A stretch of DNA of 64,000 bases, taken from Brachypodium distachyon (Eukaryota; Streptophyta; Magnoliopsida; Poales; Poaceae). Of this stretch, positions 34,177 to 47,026 are shown in pieces. Numbering within the stretch: the first letter of the stretch is position 1; each line of letters starts with the position of its first letter. The stretch covers positions 34,000,737 through 34,064,736 of the forward strand of contig NC_016133.3 in assembly GCF_000005505.3 (NCBI RefSeq). Direction: 5' to 3'. A program made the translations under genes and the position numbers. The notes beneath the pieces were generated by a model. That model had not been told where the DNA came from, ran no database searches, and worked only from the letters and a program-made list of their open reading frames with translations.

Positions 34177-37100
34177 TCACGCCTCACCATCACCGTCCTG
34201 AAGAGCAGGCTCAAGGCAACGCACGAAGCGTCGAGCCCGAGCGCGAAGAGGAGCACCCTGGTCCGCCAGAAACTTCTTCGCCCCGTGAGACATCTCACCC
34301 TCAAGCCCGCTCATCTCAGCACCGCCGTCCAGGACTGCTGCAACCGCCGACGAAACAAGTCGAGCACCCGTACTCAGGAGGCACTTCTTCACGGTAGCCT
34401 CGATGAGCTCCACCTGGGAAGTAAGCACCCTGCTCGCCTCATCCACCGTGCGACACGGAGGAAGGTCCGGCTGAGAAACGCTCCTCAAGCAAATCATCGT
34501 CTCCCGAATCTCGGTGGACTGAGGAAGCAAAAGCGAAACCACCTCGGGACGACGATCCGAAGGAGGGCGAGCACGAGGAGTGAGCATCGGGCCGTCACTC
34601 GCTGCAGCCAACTCCACCTTGAGGGAAGCAGCCTCCGCTCGAGCGTGCTCCCTATCAAGGTTGGCCACCACCAAGTACTCCTCAACTCGACGAGTCTTCG
34701 CAATCTCGTCTGCCTGACGCTCCTCAGCGAGCCGAGCCTTGGTCTCCATGGCCGCGAGCTCCGCCGAAACGCAGGAAAGCTCGGCCTCCATGGCCTCGCA
34801 CCGCACCCTCTCCGAAGCCAACTCGCTCAAGGCAAGGGTAGACTTGGACATCTCCACGTCCAAAGCGGCAGAAAGCGCCGCCACCTAAGTCTTGAGAGCC
34901 GCTCGAGCGTGCTCCCTATCAAGGTTGGCCACCACCAAGTACTCCTCAACTCGACGAGTCTTCGCAATCTCGTCTGCCTGACGCTCCTCAGCGAACCGAG
35001 CCTTGGTCTCCATGGCCGCGAGCTCCGCCGAAACGCAGGAAAGCTCGGCCTCCACGGCCTCGCGCCGCACCCTCTCCGAAGCCAACTCGCTCAAGGCAAG
35101 GGTAGACTTGGACATCTCCACGTCCAAAGCGGCAGAAAGCGCCGCCACCTAAGTCTTGAGAGCAGGAAGGGCACCCACGGCCTCGACCAAACCCCTCACC
35201 TACAAAGAAGACGGAGTTAGCCCCAAAGCAAAACCGAAGGACCGAGGGAGACATGTCTCGGACGCTCATACTCGGTCGTCGGAAGCTCTCTGTCCCTCGC
35301 TTGAGCCGGGAGCTCTCCCTCGGGAACCTCGGGAGCCGCGACCCTCGCACCTGAAAACAAACCAAGGAAACCATGTCAGAATCTTCAAAAAAGAGCGACA
35401 CAGCCAAAGAGAAAGGCACTCACCCGAGGTAGGAGCATCCTCCTCGGGACGCTCGCGACCGATGGAAAACACTGGGACACCCGCACCGCTGGCTCCGGTC
35501 GACAACTCCACCATCGAGTCGCTCCTCAGCCGAAGCCCTGTCTCGCGAGTGAAAGCCTCAACCTCGTGGCTCGAAGGAGGAAGCACGTGCTCAAGTCCAA
35601 TCTTTCCCTTCATGTGCAAGTCCAAGGTCACCCTCAAAGAGGACCTCGACTCACCCACGACGGGATCCGCCGAATCCGCCGGGGCGTAGTCGTAAGAAGG
35701 AGAAGGAGTCGGGGGAGCCTTCCTCTTGCATCCACTCGACGGATGAGGTATCTTGGGGACCGGCGCAACAGGCACCGCCAGGCCCAGCACCGCCGTCCCT
35801 GTCTTCACCTTCCCGCAGGTGTCCCGCAACTTGGACCCTACCGCCAGCATCAACGGTGTCGCCAAGCGGGAGTAGCGATCGCCCACTAGAGGGAGGCGCT
35901 CGAACTTCAGATCTTGTCGCATTGGCACCATCTTCCCGAAGCACTTCGCGATGATGTTATGACATCCCCCGCCGCTGATCTTGGTTTCGTAGCCACGGTG
36001 CTCCGGCCCGCCGTACGGACCTATCAGCTACACGGCCCACAGCGCCGCCCTCTCCTCGGAAAATGTCGCTGAAAAAAGACAAGCCAAAGTTGTTGAGTAC
36101 CATCGCAAGGGAAAAACAACCAAAGCCCGAAAGGAAAAAAGGAAGCGGCACTCACGTGTGGTGACGGCATGCGGAGGACAGAAAGACCGAGGAATCCCAA
36201 GCTCGGACCTCAGACGGCTCCTCATCATGAAGCGTGCTGCCATCACCATCTGCTCCATGAGGTCGCGGAAGCTCCTCTCGGCGGACACCTCCTTGATTTT
36301 GGTCACCTTCCAAAGGTAGGTTGACCGAAGCTCGCTTGGGTGAGGCACCTCCTTGAGGCCCCCAGCCAGAGTGTCGAGGAAGATCGCCTGAGTGTCAAAG
36401 ACGCGTCTTCGAAGCCCGTAGGAAAAACCACCGGGACTCCCACTTGTCAAAAAACTTCACCGTGCTCCTCCCCGGCATGAGCAGAAAGTCGTCTCCAAAG
36501 CAGGAGCGGAGCCTCAGGTTCACCGAACCAAAGGCGCTCAGGGTAAAGCCGTCGGGAGTAAGCGACTCCCTCACCTCCACGGTAAAGTAGAATAGCAGCA
36601 GCTTCATCGAAGGCTTCTCGTGAAGCGCTGTCTCGCACAGCCAGCGAAACACGTTCAACTTCACGATCGCCGAAGGGTGAAGCTGGGCCAACTCGATGCC
36701 ATCCGTCTCCAAGAACTCCAGCAGGAAGGGGTGGACGGGCACACACAAGCCGGCATGGAACCAAGCCGAAAACACCACGATGCACCCTGGACGCCGCTTG
36801 TGCCCGTCCTAACCGCGGCGCCGACGGCAAGCTCTGAGGGTGTTCGACGAAATGACCAAGAAGCCGCCCGGCGTCAAGGAGAAGGAAGTTCACCACGGTG
36901 GAGCTTCTCTCACCTTCGCACGAGCAGGGGGAATGGCGAAGCCGACGTAGGTCTCCCGGGAAAACTTGGAGGCAGCGCCTACACCTTGCTCCAAGCGGCC
37001 TCGCCCGCGCACCTCGCCCCCACGATGCCTCAACAAGGACAAGCTTCCGCATTGCTCCCCGGGTACCAAGACAACCGCCGTCGCAACCGAGGAGTGGCCG

Positions 37101-37190
37101 ACGCCCCTGCAAAACGCACAAGAACACCAAGTCCCGAAGAAGTTTCGGGCGCCGCCGAACGAGGCTTCGGCGTCGGAAAAATCAAACAAG
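34177..37190 (-). pseudogene. Outer element: ORF antisense to pol
   Basis: Minus-strand frames equivalent to the antisense ORF of the inner element. The N-terminal part lies at 37190-36890 (SDAEASFGGARNF, YVGFAIPPA). The domain lies at 36778-36395 (PVHPFLLEFLETDGIELAQL, HPSAIVKLNVFRWLCE). A linker is at 35931-35266 and a coiled-coil C-terminal part at 35148-34177. An interval near 35424-35352 has an intron look (GTGAGTGCC...TTTGTTTTCAG on the minus strand). Frameshifts and a TAG in both 264-bp copies break it. Placement after integrase and before the 3' LTR mirrors the inner element. Confidence 0.65.
34635..35162. repeat. 264-bp tandem duplication in the antisense ORF
   Basis: 34635-34898 and 34899-35162 are two copies with about three differences (for example gcgagccgag/gcgaaccgag). 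The unit is 88 codons of coiled coil, so the frame is kept. Both copies carry the same in-frame TAG on the minus strand. Confidence 0.92.
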
Positions 37191-38057
37191 ACCGGTGTGA
37201 AACTCCACCATGGGCCTTGAGCTCCATTTTATAGGCCACACGGAGCTCCTTGGCGTCCGGGCCGGCGAATGCGAGGCCAACACCTCGCCGTCCTTCCTAC
37301 TGCCAAAGACAAGCAAAAATAGAAGGGAGACAAGCCGCCTTTTTTGAAAAGAAGGAAAGGGAGGTGGGGGGAGCACCCCTGCGCAGTCCCGACCGGGGGC
37401 TGAGCCCCTCCCGTCACCCATGGTGACGACGGCGCCGTTGGAAAGGTGATCGGTCTAACCTGGACCGTACCGAGGAAGAAGAAAGAGGAGGTCCGTCCGA
37501 TCTAGGGCGGGGAACCCGCCCTGGCCATCGGATCTTCCTCACTAAATCGAACAGTTATTCGGGCCCAACCGGCGCAAAAGACGGCCCACAAAACAGCCCA
37601 AGTAAAATAAAAACAGGCCGGGAGACAGCCTGGGCGCCGGCCCAGCTACCAGCCCATCTCGCGCGCACCGGCGGCTCAGTTGGTCCACGTAACCGATGGG
37701 ATTCGGATTTTTTGCAGGAAAGCCCCAGATTTTGGGAAAATTGTCAGTAAGACCTCGGAAATTTCGCGGAGACCTTCGGGGTCCCGGATTTTTGCAAAAT
37801 AGTCCTTCGGGACATCGGTTTTCTCACAGAGAGGCCCCTAGGGTCCCGGTTTTTTTGCTAAAATACCCCCCGAAGTCCGATTTCTCGCAAAGAAGACCAC
37901 CGCAGGCATGGAATTTCCCCAAAAATGCCTCCAAGGCTCCTTTTTTGTAGGAAAGCCACCAAAGTACCATTTCCTCTCGTGAATGGAAGATCTCGGGAGT
38001 CTTGCATCGAAGGTTGACCCGAAGGCATTCTCAATGCCTCCGGCTCAAGGGGGCTAC
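37191..38057 (+). other. Outer element: 3' untranslated region and polypurine tract
   Basis: No ORF is supported. The segment 37700-37970 is a run of loosely similar cggaaatttcgcg/ccccggatttttgc words. The tract aagggggctac (38047-38057) abuts the 3' LTR and matches the inner element's tract (gcgggggctac) in its last nine bases. Confidence 0.7.
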
Positions 38058-38850
38058 TGTTGTAGTAAAATAAAACCCTTATATGGGCCAGGTCGTAAAT
38101 CCTACGTGGCGACGACCAAGTCAACATTTCCCAAGCACGAGTCAAGATGCTCACGTGGCGTGGTCAATCCTACGTGGCAAAGGAAGACAAGTCAACAAGT
38201 CAAGCCTCTCATGCCATGGTCAAAAAGAGAATTGAGCTTGAGTAGGGAGCAAGAAAGGTGTGAGGAGGGGACCCTTAGTCCATAGTGGACCATGGACCAA
38301 GGCCCCCGTTTTTCCACTTGGTGCACACAAAAGCTATGTACCAATAGGCTACTTTTACCATTTTGCCCTCACTTTTCTCTCTCTGTCAAGTGTATCATTC
38401 ACTATCACTTGAATAAACTCAAGGGGAGAGGGCTAGAGAGCTTCTTTGAGAGAAGCTCTAGTTTCGGGATCTCGGGAAGCCTCGTTCGGCCCGAACCCGA
38501 AGGAGAGAGAATCGGCTTAGACTCCTAAGGGTATCTCGACCTCACTACTTGGGAAGCCTCGTTCAGCCCAAGTACGAGGCGGCCCCTTCTGACCTCTCGC
38601 TAAGTGATTCGGGGAGGCTCGATCAATCCGAACGCTTTGGCTAACGACCCCCTCGAAGCCCCTCCTAACATAGGACTAGGTCGCTCCCGCAGGGTCGACC
38701 GAACCTATTTAAAAAATATCGACGTGTCAACTTGTCCAAGTGTACGGCAACCTTCGCTGTAAGGCCGGCGTACACGTCCTACTTTTATACTCGCATTCGT
38801 GCCATCGAGTTTTGGCATTCTTACTCTAATTGTTCTCGAGAACAACAACA
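38058..38850 (+). repeat. 3' LTR of the outer element
   Basis: 793 bp from TGTTGTAG to ACAACA, followed by the target duplication gaaat. Its first 207 bp align with 13354-13559. Only this copy is complete. Confidence 0.9.
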
Positions 38851-38855
38851 GAAAT

Positions 38856-39950
38856 AATTCATATGTATCTTTTGAAAACACTGACTACATGGGAAGAATT
38901 ATTATTAGCGATACAAAATAAAGTTGATGAGACCAACAGGGGAGGCTAATTTGCGGACGACTGCACGGTAACTCTTATAAAAACTAAAGCTAATTACAGG
39001 CTCAACCAAAAAAAATTAACTCCTGTGTCACACTTAAATATAATTGATTTACAGCAGTACCGTTCGATCTCAATGGTGGTGGCTGGAGGATTCGCGTCAC
39101 ATAATTGAATATTAATTACCATGGGCGAGAGCGACACAAGGGCATGTTTCCAGTGTTACCCCTCCAGCTCCACTGCTTTCACATAATTGAATATTAATTA
39201 GATTGTTGAGACTAGAGTATGTTTTGATCCTAATTACTCCCTCCGATTCATATTAATGGATATATTTATTTGGACAAAGGGGCATCTAACTTTGCTACCC
39301 TAGCTCAAAAGGAAAAAAAATCAACCGTGTAAAGTTGAAAGCATTGTTATTAATAACCGGGGATTTCCACTAGACACAATGTAAGTAGAGTCAGTATATA
39401 TATTATATATTGCGCGTTGATGCAACAATCCGACAGTGTTAACATGCCGAAGAAGGTTCGGGCAGAGAAAGATGGTCTGTCCAATTTACTGCGTCAATTA
39501 TCTCTATCTACTACTTATAAAGATATCAACATTTTCTTTTCTAAAGCCACCCTACAAATTGTACACAAATCATTCTCACCTCACAATTACCAAATAATTA
39601 GACCCACTAAATCAGGTCTAATGACTGACGTTTGGTCTGTTGTTTCTTTACGTGTGTACCTCTAGCGATTAATTTAGGTCCGACACACTTTGCCCCGTCC
39701 GACGCCCTCTCCCATCCCGATATGACTCTTCTCCGCTGCCTTCCTCTCTTGTGCCCGCCGGCGGCGGCCGCACTAGCCCTCGCGCCCCCGCCGACCCGCG
39801 CTCTCACGCGCCGCCGCCCTCCCGCCGCCACTTCCCTCACGTGCCTGACACTGCCGCGCCCGTCGCCCTCACGCGATCCCTGCCGCCGCCCTAACGCGCC
39901 CGACGAGCCCTGGCGCGGCCGTCGCCCTCACGAGATCCCCGCCGTCGCCC
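38856..39950. other. Spacer right of the nested elements
   Basis: AT-rich to about 39650, with a Stowaway-like end at 39236 (ctccctccgattcatattaa) lacking a partner, and a repeated word tcacataattgaatattaat at about 39098 and 39180. From 39690 it becomes very GC-rich with cgccgc runs. That GC-rich stretch continues at 43661, so the 3.7-kb element interrupted it. No gene is recognised. Confidence 0.4.
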
Positions 39951-42900
39951 TGTAACAGCCCGAGAGCAACCCTTTTCTTTTTAATCCCTTTTGAACTGTT
40001 TTGTAATTTAATTATCTTCACATCATGTCATGCTCATTTCATCATAATTGTTTTGCCATGTCATTAGCATCATCTCACATGTCGCTTGCACAAAATGTCA
40101 CTTCTTTTGTGTGCTCATGTGTTTGTCATTTGTTGTGTTTGCTAGAGCCTAAAATTATTTTATAAAAATCCTAATTTGGTTTGACAAAATAAATCCGGGT
40201 TTAATTAGATCTCCCTCTTGTCTCTTATTTTCTTTGCGAAAAACTAAATTTGCAAAACCTGTATTTTTGTTTGAGACTTTTGTTGCCCAAAAGACCACCT
40301 AGCAAACCCTAACCCTAGCCTATTTAATTCCCTTCTTTTTCCTTTTCTTTGTTCCTTTTTTTTTTCCTCCAAGCCGCCGCCGCCTCCTTCTTCCTCCCCC
40401 GATCCCCTCCTTCCCTGCTTCCTTCCTCACGAAGCCACCTCCCTGGAGTTCCCATGGCCGGCTCCCCCCCCCCCCCCCCCCCTCTTCTCCTCTCTCCCCG
40501 CGCGCCCTCCTCTCCCTGGCCTCGTGCGCCTGCTGCCTCCCCGCGCGCGCGCCTCCCGCGTCCCCCTCGCCGGCCGCTCCGCCCTCTGCGTCCTCGAGAG
40601 CGTCCCCTGCTTCAGCGCCGCCAAGCCGACCATGCGCGCCGCCCGCCTGGCTGCCCCGCGCCGCCCGGCTCCCGTGGCCGCCCTCTGTCTCCACGCGCGC
40701 GTCCTCGCCGCCGGCTGCCATCACCCTCGCCCCCGGTGCCGCTCTCTGTTCCGCGCCCCCTGCCGCCAAGCTGCCCCGAGCGCCTCCCTCGCGGGCCGCG
40801 TCGCCGCCTGCCGCCGCCCCGCGCAGCTTTGCCGCCGACGACCGCAACCACCTCGCGGGCCGACCTCCTCCCAAGCTCCGCCCGCGACCAGCACCTCCCT
40901 ACCCTGCTGCTCCTAGCCGAGCCGCTCCTTGCTCCCCGCGTGGTGCTGCTGCTGTTCTTGCGGCCCAGCTCGCCCAAGCCCAGCCGAGCCTCCTCCTTGG
41001 CCCATCTTTTCTGGCCCGTCTCCAAGCCCAGCAAGCCCAGGCCCGTGTCCTTTTTTCCTTTGTTTTATTTCTTTTCCTGAAATTGATGCCTGACGTGTGG
41101 GCCCTGCTGGTCAGCGCCTCCCTGTGCTCGTTGCTGTGCTGCTGTGTTGCCGCTGCTCCGTGTCGAGCCGCCTTGCTGCTGCACTTCGTCGACGCCCGCG
41201 AAGACCACATCGCTTTGGAGATGAAGCGGCGCGACTACATCGCCTACGTGAACGACTAGGTCGCCTACGTGAACAACTACTTGGACCACGTCGACCACGT
41301 GTACGACTATCTCGCCCGTACGACTACTTCCTCTACGTCGACTACTTCGTCTACATCACGACGCCGCAACGAGTCCAAGGTATAATGTGCGACCGTTCCG
41401 TGAAGCCACCGGTGGCGAATATATGAAATGCGTGTATTGTATGAGATGCCCGTGTTTGTATCGATAGCACTAGCTGCAGGTACGTCGTTCCCACCGGCGT
41501 GTGCAACCGCGACCGAGTTGTTTGTTTGGTGTGTCGTTCTTGTTTTAAAGCATGCATCGCACCTATTCACGTCATTGTCATGCATGCTAATACAACTATC
41601 ACATTGTTATGTGTACTTAATCAATTAAACTCTATTCCATGCATATGGAGTTGAGATGCTATGTGTAGATGTTTCGGACTCCATTTAACTTGGTAAATTG
41701 TAAATCGGATTTACTATCGGAATACTTAATATGTCATGCATCATCCCTATGTCACGCATCATTCCTTGATTGCGCATATTAATTACCATGTGTATCGTGT
41801 ATACGCATCATTCCTTGATTGCGCATATTAATTACCATGTGTATCGTGTATGCTTATACTTTTCTTTTATGTCGTGTGTTTGCTTCTTCCTCGCTAGTCT
41901 TCGATTCCTACGACGACGACTACGCTTGTGTTCTTCTTCCAGGATTCTTGCTCAATTCCGTGCAATTGAGTACTCCAGGCAAGCAGTCCTTCCTTGACCA
42001 TGTCGATTCAACCTATTGCTTCTCCCTCAATCTTGCATTAAGTTACGATCTCAGTCTTGTCACGATGCCTCTAGGTTGCATAGCTTTTAGTCAGCTCTAC
42101 TCCATTGCCTTTTGTCCTGTTACTTATCCTATTACCATGTCACATGTTTTGTTGTTGTCCTACCTCTTGGTCATTAGATGTCATGCTTAGTTGCGAGTCT
42201 AGTGTCCTTATATCTGGGTTCCACCATTGCTACATCCACATGCTACTTTATGTTTTAATTACATTCTTAAAACTGTGATATGATATTAAACTGTAACAAG
42301 GCAACGATGCGAGGCCATTCTCTAATGCATTGGCGATTTGTTCCATTTGCGCCGACCTAAGGACTGAGTTCTCATTTTCGCCGATCCAAGAAACTTCGCG
42401 CTAACCGCTCGTGGGAGAATATATGGGTTCCCCCTCGGCTTAGTACTCGTTTCATAGCTCTTCCAGGGGCCACATAGTTCGGGCGTTCCATTTGGCATTT
42501 GCATTGCATGCACACAGAAATTCGTGGAGACTTGTTGGTGACTTTGCATTCATAAAAGATTGTGGCACTAGTCTGGAGTGGTCATCCTGCAGGCCCTGAA
42601 CCACTACCAGTTGTCCTCGCAACTCTTGAGTCCGTACGACGCTTCGGTCGGGCTCTCGTTTCGGATTAGACTCAGTTGGGTGGTCCCCTGGATTAGTTGT
42701 GAGGCTTGGAAACGTCGTGTCGCCCAATCCTGCTGACACACGTCTTTGTGTGTTCCTACTCGAGTGGCAACAAGGGTTGGACGAATGTGTACGGGTAAAT
42801 TGGCACACCCTGCAGGGATAAATCTTTTGGAAAGCCATGTCCGCGGTTATGGACGACTTGGTTGGTCATTACTTGAACATAGAGAACTTAACCAACTTAA

Positions 42901-43660
42901 TTTCAAAAACCTGAGTAGTAATTAGCCTTAATCATGGATATGCTTAAACTGATTAAGTGTGAGTGTCATTTGGATTGCTTCCTCACAGGGTGTTGAGGGG
43001 GTGATATGAGGATTGTGTTGTTTGGTGTTTAGTAAATAGGTTAATCACCTCACTTAGTAGACGCTTCTCATCCTCTACTTAGACGTTGTTGTTAGAGTGT
43101 CTCTCCAGATATTGTTGCTGGTGCATAACCCCACCATATCCCTCCTTTGAGACTTGTTGCATATTTAATTTAGTTCTCCCCGTAAGTCTTGCGAGTACTT
43201 TGTACCCAGTTGCTTTGCAACGTTGTTTTCTTCAGAGGTTTCAGCAGAGCAGGTGAGCCGCTAGCTTCTTCGGGGAGCACGACGTTGGATTCGATGTTTA
43301 GCCAGGAGATCCAGATCAGGGTTCTGAGACTCGTGGCGGGTTTCTTTCCAGCTTCCAGCCTCTTCAGGCCATGCTGTAATCTTGTCCGTACTCGGGCATA
43401 ATTCGACTTCCGCTGATGTAATGTTGGGACATGAGTCCTCTCTTTGTAATAATTGTTATTCTGCTCTTTGTATGAGCTTTGTAATTACTCTCTTCTGTAG
43501 AGTTTTGGTAATGATATTCATGTTGCAAAATCCTGCGATGAGCACATTAATGCGTGTATGTATTGAGGTGTTTATCGTAGGTTAAGAACCTGAGGCTTGA
43601 ATTATGCAAAGGTTAGCAATTTGGGACTAAATTGTATAATTCCGGTCCCGGGGTCTTACA
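39951..43660. mobile_element. 3.7-kb LTR-type insertion, probably a solo LTR
   Basis: Ends TGTAACAGCCC and GGGGTCTTACA give TGTAA...TTACA inverted termini. The 5-bp direct repeat cgccc flanks it (39946-39950 and 43661-43665). No gag or pol was found and the two ends are not copies of each other, so there is no internal LTR pair. A long solo LTR, as left by recombination in large-LTR gypsy elements, fits best; a short non-autonomous element is the alternative. The interior has a run of about 19 C (40464-40482), low-complexity Pro/Arg-coding DNA and a 49-bp tandem duplication. Confidence 0.75.
41754..41851. repeat. 49-bp tandem duplication
   Basis: acgcatcattccttgattgc and its continuation occur at 41754-41802 and 41803-41851 without visible mismatch. 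Confidence 0.92.
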
Positions 43661-43665
43661 CGCCC

Positions 43666-46600
43666 TAACGCGCCAGCTGAGCCGTCGCTGCTCTCCCGCG
43701 TTGCGCAGGATGCCGCTACACGCACTTCCGCTGGCTGCGTCGCGCCGTTCCACAGGTAATTATGGAAACTTGATGGACAGAGTACTGCGCATGGGTTTAT
43801 CTTCTTCGTTGCTGCAATGCTGCTCTTCTTAGCAGCAGGGCATCGCATAAAGCAACGGCCAGTAAGTTCATGCCCGTCCAGTCCCCTGGAAGTGAGTTTC
43901 TTGCTAGAGATCTCTTCTTGCTATACCCTTCTCCTCTCCCCTTGATTTCTTATGCAGTTCGTTCTCAATTCCCCGAACTGTACTTATGTTCTTAGCTCGA
44001 TGATTGATTAGAATTTGGGCTGGATGACTTATTTGTTAGGGTGTTGGATTCACCAAACTGGATTGGCTGTGGTGACAAAATTCAGTCCTAATTTGGTTTT
44101 ATTTTGTTGCGATTAGGTTGCAAGATTTATATCCACAAAGAACTCTAATGATATGAGTATAGGCTTCATGATTTAGTAATGAACAATAAGGTTGGACTTG
44201 GGCGCTGATTCTGTGTGTATTGATCAAATGGCTGTGTTGTTTAATTACTTCAAAATCTTACTGTTCTGCTGCTCAGCTCACAATCAATATGTCTATCAAC
44301 ATGCTGATTCTGATGCTTCACTTGTGTACACCAGATGCTTGTCAAAATGACAACATGGATGTCCCAACTCCTGATACTGAAGTTGTATTTGCAAGGCTTG
44401 GGATCGATGTTGTTGCAACGACAAGGAAATATAACAATGTGCAGCTCGATGTCAAACCTATGAAAATAAGATGCCTGTGACCAACTTTTCCGAGAGGTAT
44501 ATATGTTTGGTTAGATACATCACTCGTGGTTTCAGTCCATAGCAAATGGACTATCCGCATTTTTATGTTTGCTATATAGGTTGATCTGATGTGTCATTCA
44601 TTCTTGGGATGCAGAGCCAAGCAATGATTCGCCGCTCAACACGCAGGCGGACATGCTATGGTACAAACTCGACTCAATCAACTATTTACATCAAACTGGA
44701 ATTGACTGAATTTACACCATCTTTACAATTTTGTGTTGCTTCAAACTATCTCACTGCAAGTTTTGTTAGTTTTGGTATGACATGGCTGCAGCGAAGAGAG
44801 GTAAAAAAGACTTATTGGCATGTGCTGAGGAGAAGCTATACCAATGTGCCGGAGATGATTGTCTGAATGTCGGGTCCTGGCAGTTCACATTTCAGATAAT
44901 GACAATAATAATAACAATGCCATTATTGCTCGAAGCCGGGTTGTAGTTTAATTCTAGCAGGGCCTTAGTCATTATAGCATATCTTGACTTTCCTCAGCCG
45001 TGCTCTTCCTAAAGTGAGTCATTATGGGCAATAATGACCTGTTGCAAAATTAAAATTGGATTGCATTCTTAATAGGAGCCAACTATATAGCAAAACTGCC
45101 TTAATTCCGAGTGAACTTTTGTGGTGGCAGATTTCTGTTTCAGACAAACATAAGGCTCTCTGCTACCCCATCTCGATGATCATCCAGAATATAAACTGAC
45201 TTTTGTTACGCATAATTGATGGAGCCAAATAAGGTTATTGGTCTTTATAAGTTGAGTTCTTCTTGGGACGATAAACGTCTTGCACAGATCACTATCGAGG
45301 TGTGCTTGCCAGGTAAGCAAATTAAGAGGTTGCAAAAGAAGGTATATAGTATCCATTTTAGTGAGATTGAGTTTTCAGTCATGACCTTCGTTTGGTAGGG
45401 GTTAAATAGTCTTGCTTTGCTTGGCAAAATATCCCGTAACTGCTCTGCCATCGGAAGAGAGCCAATTCTGCTCTCCCGCACGGGCAAGCGCACGTCGCTG
45501 CTTTCTGTTATGCAAACCGTTGCTGACGTTGTGCTTGCAATGGATATTAACCAAACTACAAGCCTTGCTCCTCCTAGCTATGACCAGCTGAGCTAGCTTT
45601 AATTTGTGGTAAGGTAGAGATCCAAACGGACCACAAGGTCTGCTGGTTTGGTTATTCAAGAATCAAATAGAAGTTTCAAACTTTATGTGCTACAGTTTCT
45701 TGTTTCTTGGGTATACTAATTGTATGAGTCATACTTTTAGCATCCGGTGAAACTTAAGTGATTGGGTATAAATAATTGTAATTGGCCAGATTGTGAAGGG
45801 GAAGAATTCCAACACAAGCTAAACCAATGAGCTGTTGATGATATCTGAAGCTTTACGAATTGGAGGTTGCACATATTTACGAACTGACTTGACTTCATAT
45901 ATTTGCTTCGTTTGCAGCTTCATATAGCAGGAGGCCACCACGTGGTAATTTTAAGAGTGTCAAGGTTAGAGATGGAATTTATTTTTTCTATTTACAATAC
46001 TTTTTATGCCTCCTGCAAAGTTCGATGTTCTGAAGTAGCCAATCTTTTCATTTGACGAGTTGTTGGACATTCAAATGCTAAGTCCATTGCGAATGAGCAT
46101 GTAATATACTTGTAGTAATATTGCCGAGTAGTTGTCTATAAGTATCGCTTTAAACTGGGCTAAATATTTCTTCAACTAATTTTAATTTATTGTGTCGGTG
46201 GATTTTATCTGATGCAATGTAGACGTGCGAGTTTATATAGATAGACCATGTTAAATTTATCTGATGCAATATTGCTGAGTAGTTGTCTTTAAATTAAGTA
46301 CTCGTGCGTGCACGTGCACCCTCGCTAGTGAATGCTAAGGATATATACGAACGCTCCCAGGTCAACGAGGCCTTTCCGGCGAGTCGACTGAAAGCCAATT
46401 CTGCCCGCAGCCTCGGTGCCTACCACGTACTGCAGCAAAGGCATGCAACATGCAGATTTTGGACACGCGAGCATGCAGAAAATACCAACGAAAGCAAAGC
46501 ATGTATCATCGATCGATCAGCTTTGCATCGATGCCGGCCGGGATCCCTTTGCTTGATTCGAGTCTTCCCAACAAACACCCGATGGACGAGACATTCCAAA

Positions 46601-47026
46601 GTGACCAGGATAAGCTATAGCAAGCTAGTATAGGGCGCGTTACTGAGGAAAATAAAGGCAACTAGAGCCTCTGCTCCTCAGTCATTGGGCATTGGCTCAT
46701 GTAGTCGTGTCCCCGAGTATTGTGTTAGCATTTGGCGACCACCCGGCCGCTGCCGAATGCCCCGTCTGATCAAGTGATCATGATGGAGGATTCGACGGCG
46801 GTCAGTTGTCACATGACCGATGGACGGGAATTAAAGCAAGCAAGCTTGTCGCCGGGAAGCGAGTCGGGACTCTCTGGGGACTAGAGCAGTTTCCACGAGC
46901 ACAGACTCTGTGATCTGGTCTCTGGAGGGCCGTCGGGTGATCGATAGCGGCGCCGGACTGATAGGCGTCGAAAGATCCGCTGATTGGGTGGGTGAGGAGA
47001 GAGAGATGTATGCATGTGATCTTGTA
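43666..47026. other. Intergenic region, no gene identified
   Basis: The first 170 bp continue the GC-rich stretch cut by the 3.7-kb insertion. Short open frames at 44220-44480, 44591-44866 and near 44790-44900 show some exon-like codon texture and GT/AG-like edges. I recognise no domain and cannot join them. 46300-46980 is moderately GC-rich without a supported ORF. Confidence 0.35.

Larger units (their letters stand above)
13354..38850 (+). mobile_element. Outer Ty3/gypsy retrotransposon, Tat type, nested and decayed
   Basis: The element is bounded by the 5-bp target duplication gaaat at 13349-13353 and 38851-38855. Its ends are TGTTGTAG and ACAACA. The order is a truncated 5' LTR (13354-13559), the end of gag (13589-14191), protease and the RT start (14213-15148), the inserted inner element (15149-29370), the rest of pol (29376-32060), an LTR fragment (32061-33071), an antisense ORF (37190-34177, minus), a polypurine tract and the 3' LTR (38058-38850). 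Stops and frameshifts throughout make it inactive. The antisense ORF after integrase places it with Tat-like chromoviral relatives (inference). Confidence 0.9.

Noticed and set aside
40349..41080. 243-codon plus-strand ORF rich in Pro, Ser and Arg, with a 184-codon ORF opposite
   Set aside because: Low-complexity, GC-rich DNA inside the solo-LTR-like insertion. Both strands are open because of base composition, and no domain is present.
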